Source: Streptomyces sp. NBC_01217
GTDB lineage: Bacteria; Actinomycetota; Actinomycetes; Streptomycetales; Streptomycetaceae
Reading direction: 5' to 3'
Assembly (NCBI RefSeq): GCF_035994185.1
Contig: NZ_CP108538.1
Coordinates: forward strand, 6,177,501 to 6,241,500
DNA length: 64,000 bases
Below the pieces are notes generated by a model. It saw only the letters and a program-made list of their open reading frames with translations, was not told the DNA's origin and searched no databases. Shown piece by piece: positions 7,429 to 19,667 of the stretch. The position numbers were made by a program, and so were the translations under genes. Position 1 is the stretch's first letter, and the number at the start of each line of letters is the position of its first letter.

Positions 7429-9000
7429 ATGGCGGAGCTCACGATCCGGCCGGAGGAGATCCGGGACGCGCTGGAGAACTTTGTCCAGTCGTACAAGCCG
7501 GACGCGGCCTCGCGCGAGGAGGTCGGTACGGTCAGCGTTGCCGGCGACGGCATCGCGAAGGTCGAGGGTCTTCCCTCGGCCATGGCGAACGAGCTGCTGA
7601 AGTTCGAGGACGGCACCCTCGGTCTCGCCCTCAACCTCGAGGAGCGCGAGATCGGTGCGATCGTCCTCGGCGAGTTCAGCGGCATCGAAGAGGGCCAGCC
7701 GGTGCAGCGCACCGGTGAGGTGCTCTCCGTCGGCGTCGGCGAGGGTTACCTCGGCCGCGTCGTCGACCCGCTCGGCAACCCGATCGACGGTCTCGGCGAG
7801 ATCGCGACCGACAGCCGCCGCGCCCTCGAGCTGCAGGCCCCTGGCGTCATGGTCCGCAAGTCGGTGCACGAGCCGATGCAGACCGGCTACAAGGCCGTCG
7901 ACGCCATGGTGCCGATCGGCCGCGGCCAGCGTCAGCTGATCATTGGCGACCGTCAGACGGGTAAGACCGCTCTGGCCGTCGACACGATCATCAACCAGCG
8001 CGACAACTGGCGCTCGGGCGACGTGAACAAGCAGGTGCGCTGCATCTACGTCGCCATCGGTCAGAAGGGCTCCACCATCGCCTCCGTGCGCGGTGCCCTC
8101 GAAGAGGCCGGTGCGCTGGAGTACACGACCATCGTCGCCGCCCCGGCGTCCGACCCGGCCGGCTTCAAGTACCTGGCGCCGTACACCGGTTCGGCCATCG
8201 GCCAGCACTGGATGTACCAGGGCAAGCACGTCCTGATCATCTTCGATGACCTCTCGAAGCAGGCCGACGCCTACCGCGCCGTGTCGCTGCTGCTGCGCCG
8301 TCCGCCGGGCCGTGAGGCCTACCCGGGCGACGTCTTCTACCTCCACTCGCGTCTGCTGGAGCGCTGCGCGAAGCTCTCCGACGAGATGGGCGCCGGTTCG
8401 ATGACGGGCCTCCCGATCGTCGAGACCAAGGCGAACGACGTGTCGGCGTTCATCCCGACCAACGTCATCTCCATCACCGACGGCCAGTGCTTCCTGGAGT
8501 CCGACCTGTTCAACGCCGGTCAGCGGCCGGCCCTGAACGTCGGTATCTCGGTCTCCCGCGTCGGTGGCTCCGCCCAGCACAAGGCCATGAAGCAGGTCTC
8601 CGGCCGTCTCCGTGTGGACCTCGCCCAGTTCCGCGAGCTGGAGGCGTTCGCCGCCTTCGGTTCCGACCTGGACGCGGCCTCGAAGGCGTCGCTGGAGCGC
8701 GGTAAGCGCATGGTCGAGCTGCTGAAGCAGGGCCAGTACCAGCCGATGCCCGTCGAGGAGCAGGTCGTCTCCGTCTGGGCCGGCACCACCGGCAAGATGG
8801 ACGACGTCCCGGTCGAGGACATCCGTCGCTTCGAGAGCGAGCTGCTGGAGTACCTGCGCCGTGAGCGCAAGGAGCTCCTGACCAGCATCGCCGAGGGCGG
8901 CAAGATGTCCGACGACACGCTGCAGTCGATCGCCGACGCGATCGCCGCCTTCAAGCAGCAGTTCGAGACCTCGGACGGCAAGCTCCTGGGCGAGGGCTGA
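7429..9000 (+). CDS. atpA: F1Fo ATP synthase subunit alpha
   Basis: This 523-residue subunit carries the non-catalytic nucleotide sites of F1. The P-loop GDRQTGKT is at residues 173-180. The protein starts [15 protein letters not shown], and the in-frame extension upstream of 7429 is non-conserved. The conserved segment [20 protein letters not shown] is present. A purine-rich region (GGAGAGCAGGGA) precedes the ATG. atpG begins 3 nt after its stop. Confidence 0.98.
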   Translation: MAELTIRPEEIRDALENFVQSYKPDAASREEVGTVSVAGDGIAKVEGLPSAMANELLKFEDGTLGLALNLEEREIGAIVLGEFSGIEEGQPVQRTGEVLSVGVGEGYLGRVVDPLGNPIDGLGEIATDSRRALELQAPGVMVRKSVHEPMQTGYKAVDAMVPIGRGQRQLIIGDRQTGKTALAVDTIINQRDNWRSGDVNKQVRCIYVAIGQKGSTIASVRGALEEAGALEYTTIVAAPASDPAGFKYLAPYTGSAIGQHWMYQGKHVLIIFDDLSKQADAYRAVSLLLRRPPGREAYPGDVFYLHSRLLERCAKLSDEMGAGSMTGLPIVETKANDVSAFIPTNVISITDGQCFLESDLFNAGQRPALNVGISVSRVGGSAQHKAMKQVSGRLRVDLAQFRELEAFAAFGSDLDAASKASLERGKRMVELLKQGQYQPMPVEEQVVSVWAGTTGKMDDVPVEDIRRFESELLEYLRRERKELLTSIAEGGKMSDDTLQSIADAIAAFKQQFETSDGKLLGEG

Positions 9001-9003
9001 TCG

Positions 9004-11360
<2,357 letters not shown>

Positions 11361-11374
11361 GCCCATGGCTCACC

Positions 11375-11403
11375 GAGGGGGGCGGGTGCGTCCCGTCCCC
11401 CTC
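11375..11403 (+). other. Intercistronic hairpin between atpD and atpC
   Basis: A 12-bp stem (11375-11386 with 11392-11403, one G-U pair) closes a TGCGT loop. It lacks a U-tract. It may act as an attenuator or a 3' stabiliser of the atpD message, so that epsilon is made in lower amount than beta. Confidence 0.6.
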
Positions 11404-11470
11404 ACCACGCCCCGTAGAATTGACCCAACACCCGGCACGAACGGCCGGGTGGTGACCCGAGGAGCCACCC

Positions 11471-11845
11471 TTGGCTGCTGAGCTGCACGTCGAGCTGGTC
11501 GCCGCGGACCGCAGTGTCTGGTCCGGCGAGGCCACCCTGGTCGTCGCGCGCACCACGTCCGGCGACATCGGCGTCATGCCCGGTCACCAGCCGCTTCTGG
11601 GTGTGCTGGAATCGGGCCCGGTGACGATCCGTACGAGCGACGGCGAGACCGTGGTCGCCGCTGTGCACGGCGGTTTCATCTCGTTCGCGGACGACAAGCT
11701 GTCGCTGCTCGCGGAGATCGCGGAGCTGGCGGACGAGATCGATGTCCAGCGCGCCGAGCGTGCGCTGGAGCGTGCGAAGTCGGACACGGACGCCGCTTCC
11801 GAGCGGCGCGCCGAAGTGCGACTGCGTGCGGTGGCGGTGCGCTAG
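11471..11845 (+). CDS. atpC: F1Fo ATP synthase subunit epsilon
   Basis: This 124-residue stalk subunit inhibits ATP hydrolysis and links the c-ring to gamma. A beta-sandwich N-terminal domain ([17 protein letters not shown]...[17 protein letters not shown]) is followed by two C-terminal helices ([18 protein letters not shown]). The start appears to be TTG at 11471, eight bases after GGAG; no ATG or GTG is better placed. It closes the operon. Confidence 0.95.
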   Translation: MAAELHVELVAADRSVWSGEATLVVARTTSGDIGVMPGHQPLLGVLESGPVTIRTSDGETVVAAVHGGFISFADDKLSLLAEIAELADEIDVQRAERALERAKSDTDAASERRAEVRLRAVAVR

Positions 11846-11979
11846 CGCCCCGCGACGACGTAGCTTTACCCTCAGCCGCGGCCCGAGCTGGAGACACTCC
11901 AGACCGTGCCGCGGCTGAGGCGATGCAGGTGCAGTTATGGCGGTATCCGTTACTCGACGACGCGAGGAGGTCGGTGGAG

Positions 11980-12426
11980 ATGTTCCTCGCGCTGTGGGTG
12001 GGCGGGCTGGTCGTCGCACTGGTCGCGGTTGGTCTCTTCGTCTTCGGTCTGCGCCGGCGGCTGATTCAGCGCTCCGGTGGGACCTTCGACTGCAGCCTGC
12101 GCTGGAATGTGCCGGAGGAGCCCGATCTCTTGGGCAAGGGCTGGGTGTACGGGGTCGCCCGGTACAGCGGCGACCGGATCGACTGGTTCCGGGTCTTCTC
12201 GTACGCTCCCCGCCCGCGCCGGGTCCTTGAGCGTTCCGCGATCGAGGTGGTCGCCCGCCGGCTGCCCGAGGGCGAGGAGGAACTGGCGCTCCTGTCCGAC
12301 GCCGTGGTGCTCGGCTGTCTTCATCGTGGGACCCGGCTGGAGCTGGCCATGAGCGAGGACGCGCTGACCGGCTTCCTCGCCTGGCTGGAGGCGGCGCCGC
12401 CCGGCCAGAGGGTGAACGTGGCCTGA
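11980..12426 (+). CDS. DUF2550 family membrane-anchored protein
   Basis: This 148-residue protein has one N-terminal transmembrane helix (FLALWVGGLVVALVAVGLFVFGLRRR) and a cytoplasmic beta-rich domain of the DUF2550 type, found next to atpC in most actinobacteria. ATG 11980 is used because GGTGGAG precedes it and similarity begins there; an in-frame ATG at 11923 exists. Function unknown. The constant position after the ATP synthase operon suggests shared expression. A strong terminator follows. Confidence 0.85.
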   Translation: MFLALWVGGLVVALVAVGLFVFGLRRRLIQRSGGTFDCSLRWNVPEEPDLLGKGWVYGVARYSGDRIDWFRVFSYAPRPRRVLERSAIEVVARRLPEGEEELALLSDAVVLGCLHRGTRLELAMSEDALTGFLAWLEAAPPGQRVNVA

Positions 12427-12464
12427 GGACGGAGCCGATGGCCCGTTCGGCAACGAACGAAAAA

Positions 12465-12497
12465 CCGGGGAGACAGGGGGCGGACCTGTCTCCCCGG
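12465..12497 (+). terminator. Rho-independent terminator after the DUF2550 gene
   Basis: A perfect 13-bp stem (CCGGGGAGACAGG with its complement at 12485-12497) and a 7-nt loop are followed by TCGTTTT. It separates this gene from the convergent chitinase gene. Confidence 0.9.
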
Positions 12498-12533
12498 TCG
12501 TTTTCCGGGGTCGTGCGCGGTACTGAGTGAGGC

Positions 12534-14411
<1,878 letters not shown>

Positions 14412-14521
14412 CGGTGCTCCTCGGGTGAGGTCCGGACAAACGGGGGTGGTCCGTCGGCTGCAAACCCTGCGCCGCCCTGAGCACGCCTTGTCATGGCGCA
14501 CTCACCGCAGTGTGCTCGGTG

Positions 14522-14550
14522 AGATTAGGAAGGTCTGGACCAATCGTCAA
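14522..14550 (-). promoter_or_regulatory. Chitinase promoter (-35 TTGACG, -10 TAATCT)
   Basis: On the minus strand TTGACG (14545-14550) and TAATCT (14522-14527) are separated by exactly 17 bp. This is a good sigma-70/HrdB-type promoter about 110 bp upstream of the chitinase start. Confidence 0.85.
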
Positions 14551-14563
14551 GAGGTCCAGACCA
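14531..14563 (-). promoter_or_regulatory. Two 12-bp direct repeats flanking the -35 box (chitin control sites)
   Basis: TGGTCTGGACCT (14552-14563) and TGGTCCAGACCT (14531-14542), read on the minus strand, match the TGGTCYRGACCT direct repeats of Streptomyces chitinase promoters. They overlap the binding sequence of the GntR-type repressor DasR. They flank the -35 box, so binding would block or direct polymerase. Confidence 0.85.
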
Positions 14564-14580
14564 AAGATCGGAGCTAAACA

Positions 14581-15231
14581 TCAGATGCCCAACTCCTGTG
14601 CCAGAACTGCCGCCTGGAGCCGGCTGCGCAGCTCCAGCTTGCCCAGCAACCTGCTGACGTGCGTCTTCACCGTCGCCTCGGCCATCGAGAGCCGGACCGC
14701 GATCTCGGCGTTCGACAGCCCCGCGCCGAGACAGCCCAGCACCTCCCGCTCCCGCCGGGTGAGCGCGTCGAGCCGGGCCGGATCGGGTGCGTTCGCCGAC
14801 CGTACGGGGGTGGCCCCGGCGAACTCCGCGATCAGACGGCGCGTCACGGCCGGGGCCACGATCCCCTCGCCGCGCGCCACCGTGCGTACCGCTTCGAGCA
14901 GATCGCGCGCATCGGTGTTCTTCAGCAGAAAGCCCGCAGCCCCCGCCCGCAGCGCCCCGAAGACGTACTCGTCCAGATCGAACGTCGTCAGCACCAGTAC
15001 GTCCGCGAGCCCCTCGGCCACCACCTGTCCGGTCGCCGACACCCCGTCGAGCCACGGCATCTGAATATCCATCAGCACCAGGTCCGGCCGCAGCTCGCGG
15101 GCCAGACGCACCGCCTCCTCGCCGTCCCCGGCCTCTGCGACGACCTCGATGTCCGGCGCGCTGCGCAGGATCAGCACCAGCCCCGCACGGACCGCCGACT
15201 GGTCCTCCGCGACCACAACCCGGATCTTCAT
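14581..15231 (-). CDS. chiR: NarL/FixJ-type response regulator (ChiR-like)
   Basis: This 216-residue regulator has a receiver domain (phospho-acceptor Asp55 in LVLMDIQMP) and a C-terminal LuxR helix-turn-helix (LTRREREVLGCLGAGLSNAEIA, about residues 153-205). Its start overlaps the end of the sensor-kinase gene by 4 nt. It sits directly upstream of the chitinase gene, as ChiR does in S. coelicolor, and probably controls it. The symbol is inferred from synteny. Confidence 0.85.
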   Translation of the reverse strand: MKIRVVVAEDQSAVRAGLVLILRSAPDIEVVAEAGDGEEAVRLARELRPDLVLMDIQMPWLDGVSATGQVVAEGLADVLVLTTFDLDEYVFGALRAGAAGFLLKNTDARDLLEAVRTVARGEGIVAPAVTRRLIAEFAGATPVRSANAPDPARLDALTRREREVLGCLGAGLSNAEIAVRLSMAEATVKTHVSRLLGKLELRSRLQAAVLAQELGI

Positions 15232-16439
15232 GCCCTCACGGTCCCTTCCTCCACGGGCAGTTCGGCCCGTACCCGCCAGATCTCCGCCCCACCGCCGGTG
15301 GTCACAAGGCCCGCCTCGATCTCCCCGCCCAGCAGCGCCACCCGCTCCCGCATCCCCACCAGACCGGCCCCCGATCCGGGTGCGCGCGGCCCGGGACGGT
15401 CCCCGAACACACTGCTGACCTCCACGGTGAGCAGCCGCCCGGCCCGCCCGAGCCGCACCACGACCGGGCCCGGCGCCGCATGCTTGAGCGCGTTCGTCAG
15501 GGACTCCTGGACGATCCGGTACGCGGCCAGCTCGACCGGCGCGGGCAGCGGACCCTGTTCATCGCGGGCGTCCTCGAAGGTGCAGGTCAGCCCGCTCGAC
15601 GCGGCGTTCGTACGGGCCTGCTCGACCAGTGTGTCCAGCGAGGCGAGCGTCACGGACGCGCTGGACTCCGGGTCCGCGCCGCCGGCGCGCAGCAGCCCGA
15701 TCAACCGGCGCATCTCGTCGAGACCTTCGACGCTGTTCTCCCGGATCACCCCCAGCGCCTCGCGCGAGGTGGCCGGGTCGTCGATGGAGAGCGCGGCGGT
15801 GGAGTGGATGGCGATCGCGGAGAGATGGTTCGCCACCATGTCGTGCAGCTCGCGGGCCATCCGGGTGCGCTCGGCGGTCACCGCCTGGGTGCGGTCCATC
15901 TCCGCCAGCAGCGCGGTCTGATCGGCGCGCAGCCGGGCGGTCTCGGCGGCGTCGCGGTGGTTGCGGACGCTGACCCCGGTGATCGCGGGCAGGAACGAGA
16001 CCATTGCGGTGACGACACCGATGAGCAGTGCCTGGGGAGTGCGGAACCACGCCAAAGACCCGATCGTGACCGCGACCGTGATCAGGATCGTGATCACCGG
16101 GATACGGCGGGCCGCGGCCGGTGTTCCGTACAGCACGGCCGCGTACATCAGATCCGTGAACATCAGGGCCGTCGCAAGATTCCCGACCGTGAACTGGTCC
16201 GCGACCAGGGCGAGTGTGCCGATGACCAGTGCCGTCTGCGGGGCGGTCCTGCGGAACAGTTCGAGCACCGAGACGACGGTGAGCGGCAGCAGGGAGACCC
16301 ACGGGGTGGCGAGGGCCCAGCCGCCCTGCGTGTGCGGCCCCAGCATCCACAGGAAAAGACCACTGATGAGGCCGACGGCCGCGATGAGCACGTCGTTGCG
16401 GTGCGGGCGGCGGTGAGAAGGCACCCGTCCATCCAACAC
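15228..16439 (-). CDS. chiS: Sensor histidine kinase, HisKA_3 type (ChiS-like)
   Basis: This ~403-residue kinase has a six-helix N-terminal membrane region, a HisKA_3 dimerisation segment with the phospho-His in RMARELHDMVANHLSAI, and an ATPase domain with SLTNALKHA and GSGAGLVGMRERVALLGG. GTG 16439 is chosen because GGAGG stands 9-10 nt upstream; ATG 16487 and GTG 16424 are alternatives. It is translationally coupled to the response regulator and probably senses chitin breakdown products or wall state. The ligand is not deducible. Confidence 0.85.
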   Translation of the reverse strand: MLDGRVPSHRRPHRNDVLIAAVGLISGLFLWMLGPHTQGGWALATPWVSLLPLTVVSVLELFRRTAPQTALVIGTLALVADQFTVGNLATALMFTDLMYAAVLYGTPAAARRIPVITILITVAVTIGSLAWFRTPQALLIGVVTAMVSFLPAITGVSVRNHRDAAETARLRADQTALLAEMDRTQAVTAERTRMARELHDMVANHLSAIAIHSTAALSIDDPATSREALGVIRENSVEGLDEMRRLIGLLRAGGADPESSASVTLASLDTLVEQARTNAASSGLTCTFEDARDEQGPLPAPVELAAYRIVQESLTNALKHAAPGPVVVRLGRAGRLLTVEVSSVFGDRPGPRAPGSGAGLVGMRERVALLGGEIEAGLVTTGGGAEIWRVRAELPVEEGTVRA

Positions 16440-16575
16440 TGCGGCTGCCCTCCGTACCTCCGTAACGGGGGTGAGACGGGAGTACATCGGAGTATGCAGT
16501 CGCGGTTCGTCACTGGCGATGACGAATCCGGGCACTGAAGGGGGAAGGCTGGAGGCAGCGGGAAGGGGAAGTGCC

Positions 16576-17121
16576 GTGATCGTCACGCTGATCGTGCTCT
16601 GCGAGGTTGCCTTCTGGGTGCTGCTTGCCGTGGGGCTCGTGCTGCGGTATCCGGCGAAACAGCCGCGTCTGGGTGCGGCCGTGCTGCTGTGCGAGCCGCT
16701 GCTGGAGGTCGTGCTGCTGGTGGTGACGGCCATCGACCTGAAGAACGGCGCGGCGCCCGACTGGAAGCACGGGCTCGCCGCGGTCTACATCGGCTTCACG
16801 GTGGGGCTCGGCCACTCCACGATCCGCTGGGTCGATGCCAGGGTCGCCCACCGCTTCGCGGGCGGCCCGCCGCCGGTGAGGCCGCCGAAGTACGGCATGG
16901 CGCGCGCGGCGCACGAGTGGCGGGTCGCGGCGCGGTGGACGGTCGCGGCCGTGACGGCGCTGGCGCTGTTGCAGGCGGCGGTCCTGTACGTGGGCGGGGA
17001 CGGGGACGTGACGTCGCTGCGGGCGTGGCAGCAGACGATGCTGTTCGTGATCGGGATCAATGTGGCCATCGCGGGGAGCTACACGGTGTTCCCGAAGAGG
17101 CCGCCGGGGGTGCCAGGCTGA
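16576..17121 (+). CDS. Integral membrane protein of unknown function
   Basis: This 181-residue protein has about five hydrophobic helices and starts at GTG 16576 after GGAAGGGGAA. The first helix is VIVTLIVLCEVAFWVLLAVGLVL (written here in part: VTLIVLCEVAFWVLLAVG). A basic loop (RFAGGPPPVRPPKYGMARAAHEW) lies between helices three and four. It is divergent from the ChiS-like kinase gene and ends at a long terminator hairpin. I do not recognise a functional family. Confidence 0.75.
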   Translation: MIVTLIVLCEVAFWVLLAVGLVLRYPAKQPRLGAAVLLCEPLLEVVLLVVTAIDLKNGAAPDWKHGLAAVYIGFTVGLGHSTIRWVDARVAHRFAGGPPPVRPPKYGMARAAHEWRVAARWTVAAVTALALLQAAVLYVGGDGDVTSLRAWQQTMLFVIGINVAIAGSYTVFPKRPPGVPG

Positions 17122-17126
17122 CGCTT

Positions 17127-17177
17127 TCCTCGATCGCCGGGCGGGCTTGAAAACCAAGCCGGTCCGGCGATCGAGGA
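17127..17177. terminator. Bidirectional terminator hairpin between convergent genes
   Basis: A perfect 14-bp stem (17127-17140 with 17164-17177) encloses an inner GGCTTG/CAAGCC stem. It lies between the membrane-protein gene and the convergent adenosyltransferase gene. No T-run follows in either direction, as is common in Streptomyces. Confidence 0.85.
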
Positions 17178-17185
17178 CGCAGCGG

Positions 17186-17758
17186 CTAGCGCTCGCCGCC
17201 CGGTACCCACAACACGTCGCCGACTTCCTTGTTCGCCGTCCTCGCGAGGATGAACAGCAGGTCGGAGAGCCGGTTGAGATACGTGGCCGTCAGCGTGTTC
17301 ATCACGTCACCGTGCACCTCCAGCGCCGCCCACGTCGACCGCTCCGCGCGCCGGACCACCGTGCACGCCTGGTGCAGCAGCGCCGCCCCCGGCGTACCGC
17401 CCGGCAGGATGAAGCTCCGCAGCTTCTCCAGCTGCTCCAGGAAGTGGTCGCAGTCCGCCTCCAGCTTGTCGACGTAGCTCTGCTCGACCCGCAGCGGCGG
17501 ATACTTCGGATTCTCGACGACCGGGGTCGACAGATCCGCGCCCACGTCGAACAGGTCGTTCTGCACACGGACGAGGACCTTCACCACATCCTCGGACAGC
17601 TGACCGAGCGCGATCGCCGTACCGATGACGGCATTGGCCTCATTGGCGTCGGCGTACGCGGAGATCCGCAGATCGGTCTTGGCGGTCCGGCTCATGTCGC
17701 CGAGGGCCGTGATGCCCTGATCGCCGGTGCGGGTGTAGATGCGTGTCAGATTGACCAT
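17186..17758 (-). CDS. Cob(I)yrinic acid a,c-diamide adenosyltransferase, PduO type
   Basis: This 190-residue enzyme transfers the adenosyl group of ATP to cob(I)alamin, making adenosylcobalamin. The PduO/MMAB signature is visible: TRTGDQGITAL near the N-terminus (ATP binding), DLFDVGADLS, and RRAERS plus LNRLSDLLFILAR at the C-terminus. It stands alone here. Its product is the cofactor of the IcmA mutase encoded at 47.1 kb. Length is normal. Confidence 0.94.
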   Translation of the reverse strand: MVNLTRIYTRTGDQGITALGDMSRTAKTDLRISAYADANEANAVIGTAIALGQLSEDVVKVLVRVQNDLFDVGADLSTPVVENPKYPPLRVEQSYVDKLEADCDHFLEQLEKLRSFILPGGTPGAALLHQACTVVRRAERSTWAALEVHGDVMNTLTATYLNRLSDLLFILARTANKEVGDVLWVPGGER

Positions 17759-18006
17759 GCGGCCAGCCTAGTTAGGTCCCGGCCCCGCGCAGCGGCGGGA
17801 AGGTCCTCAACTGCGCCCGGCGCGCCGCCGAATGACGTGTCCCGGTGTGATGTCCGTCATGTGAGACGTGACGCGTATCTCTTCGCGGCCCCAGGGCCCC
17901 TCATGAGTACTAATCTCCGCCGGAGAGCATGTGAACAACCGTTAAGAACCGGGCCGTGCAGGGATCGACTGCAGAGGCGAACGGAAACCGACCAAGGGGT
18001 GCATAC

Positions 18007-18855
18007 GTGGCCAGGAAGCTCGCCGTCATCGGAGCCGGACTCATGGGGTCCGGCATCGCGCAGGTCTCTGCCCAGGCGGGCTGGGACGTCGTGCTGCGCG
18101 ACGTCACCGACGAGGCCCTGACCCGTGGCCGTGACGGCATCAAGGCCTCGTACGACAGGTTCGTCTCCAAGGGGAAGCTGGAGGCGGCCGACGCCGACGC
18201 CGCGCTCGGCCGCATCACCACCACCACCGACCTCGACGCGGTCGCCGACGCGGATGTCGTCGTCGAGGCCGTATTCGAGAAGCTGGAGGTCAAGCACGAG
18301 ATCTTCCGGGCCCTCGACAAGATCGTCCGGGACGACGCAGTGCTCGCCTCCAACACCTCCGCGATCCCGATCACCAAGATCGCGGCCGTGACGGAGCGCC
18401 CGGAGCGCGTCGTCGGTGTGCACTTCTTCTCGCCGGTCCCGATGATGCAGCTCTGCGAACTCGTGCGCGGCTACAAGACCAGCGACGAAACCCTCGCCAC
18501 CGCACGGGAGTTCGCCGAGTCCGTCGGCAAGACCTGCATCGTCGTCAACCGCGACGTGGCCGGCTTCGTCACCACCCGGCTGATCTCGGCGCTCGTCGTC
18601 GAGGCCGCCAAGCTGTACGAGTCGGGCGTCGCATCGGCCGAGGACATCGACATCGCCTGCAAGCTGGGCTTCGGCCACGCCATGGGGCCGCTGGCCACGG
18701 CGGACCTGACCGGCGTCGACATCCTGCTGCACGCCACGAGCAACATCTACACCGAGTCCCAGGACGAGAAGTTCGCCGCACCGGAGCTGATGCGCCGGAT
18801 GGTGGATGCAGGTGACATCGGCCGCAAGAGCGGGCAGGGCTTCTACACGTACTGA
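18007..18855 (+). CDS. 3-hydroxybutyryl-CoA dehydrogenase
   Basis: This 282-residue NAD(P)-dependent enzyme interconverts acetoacetyl-CoA and 3-hydroxybutyryl-CoA. The Rossmann motif GAGLMGSGIA is at about residues 9-18. The catalytic His region reads VVGVHFFSPVPMMQLCELV, and the C-terminal domain ends GRKSGQGFYTY. GTG 18007 is preceded by AAGGGG. It fits the butyryl/isobutyryl-CoA branch together with the thiolase (35.1 kb) and IcmA (47.1 kb). Confidence 0.95.
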   Translation: MARKLAVIGAGLMGSGIAQVSAQAGWDVVLRDVTDEALTRGRDGIKASYDRFVSKGKLEAADADAALGRITTTTDLDAVADADVVVEAVFEKLEVKHEIFRALDKIVRDDAVLASNTSAIPITKIAAVTERPERVVGVHFFSPVPMMQLCELVRGYKTSDETLATAREFAESVGKTCIVVNRDVAGFVTTRLISALVVEAAKLYESGVASAEDIDIACKLGFGHAMGPLATADLTGVDILLHATSNIYTESQDEKFAAPELMRRMVDAGDIGRKSGQGFYTY

Positions 18856-19089
18856 TCGTTTTCGGTCCTCCGGTTGCCTGATCTGCCGTCGGTCAGGCCC
18901 GGTGGTCCGGGGGGCGTCTCCGGAATCGGTGGATCCGCACGGTCCTCGCCGGGCCTCGGTCACCCCACGGGGTGAATTCGGTATCGGTTCGCTTACAGAC
19001 GGCAACTTCCTTGTCGTTGCCGCCGTCAGTTGTGGCAGAGACAGAACAGACAGACGAACCTTGCTACGGAGCCATTCCGGGGAGCGCAT

Positions 19090-19413
19090 ATGCACATCAG
19101 GGGCGACCACGCCGAGCTGGTCGTCGGGGGCCGCCTCGACGTCCGAAGCGCGGCGGACGCCCGTACGGCCCTGCACTCGGCTCTCGACAACGGAGCCGGC
19201 GACCTCGTGCTCGACCTGACCGAGCTGGATTCCTGGGACGCCACCGGACTCGGCGTCATCATGGGCGCACACCGCCGGGCCGGACGGGCCGGACGACGGC
19301 TGGTCCTGCGCGGCGTGCCGCCGCAGATGCAACGCCTGTTGGTGGCGACCCGGCTGCACCGCATTCTGGCCATCGAGGGCGGAATCGCCGCAGACTCCCT
19401 GCCGCGCGTGTAG
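19090..19413 (+). CDS. STAS-domain anti-sigma factor antagonist (SpoIIAA-like), atypical phospho-site
   Basis: This 107-residue single STAS domain resembles SpoIIAA/BldG-type partner-switching proteins. ATG 19090 follows GGGGAG. The signature loop reads WDATGLGVIMG, where family members have DSSGLG or DSTGLG. The first Ser, the one phosphorylated in SpoIIAA and BldG, is Ala here and the second is Thr. It may therefore act constitutively, use Thr, or have a different partner. No anti-sigma kinase gene is adjacent. The STAND-like ATPase gene follows 254 bp downstream. Confidence 0.88.
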   Translation: MHIRGDHAELVVGGRLDVRSAADARTALHSALDNGAGDLVLDLTELDSWDATGLGVIMGAHRRAGRAGRRLVLRGVPPQMQRLLVATRLHRILAIEGGIAADSLPRV

Positions 19414-19667
19414 GGCCTGTGCGGCCCCGGCCCGGCGGACGGGCGCCGGCCGTGCGGCGCGGAGCGGGGTGCACAATCCGCGCGAGAACGTGCGCTTCGG
19501 GCGGCGTGGCCCCCCGGCCGTGCGCGGACACCGTGCGACGGTCTAGGGTTCGGCCCGTCCGCCGATTGACGAACCCACCGGGCGGACACCGGACCGGAAG
19601 CGACAGCGGGGCGTGCGAGGCCGGGAGGGGCAAGCAATCGTGCGCGACGCGTCTGGGGGCTTTGGTG

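Noticed and set aside
19559..19667. Upstream extension of the STAND-like ATPase frame back to 18972
   Set aside because: The open frame runs through the STAS gene in another frame and has Arg/Pro-rich composition; ATG 19668 or GTG 19665 is the natural start.
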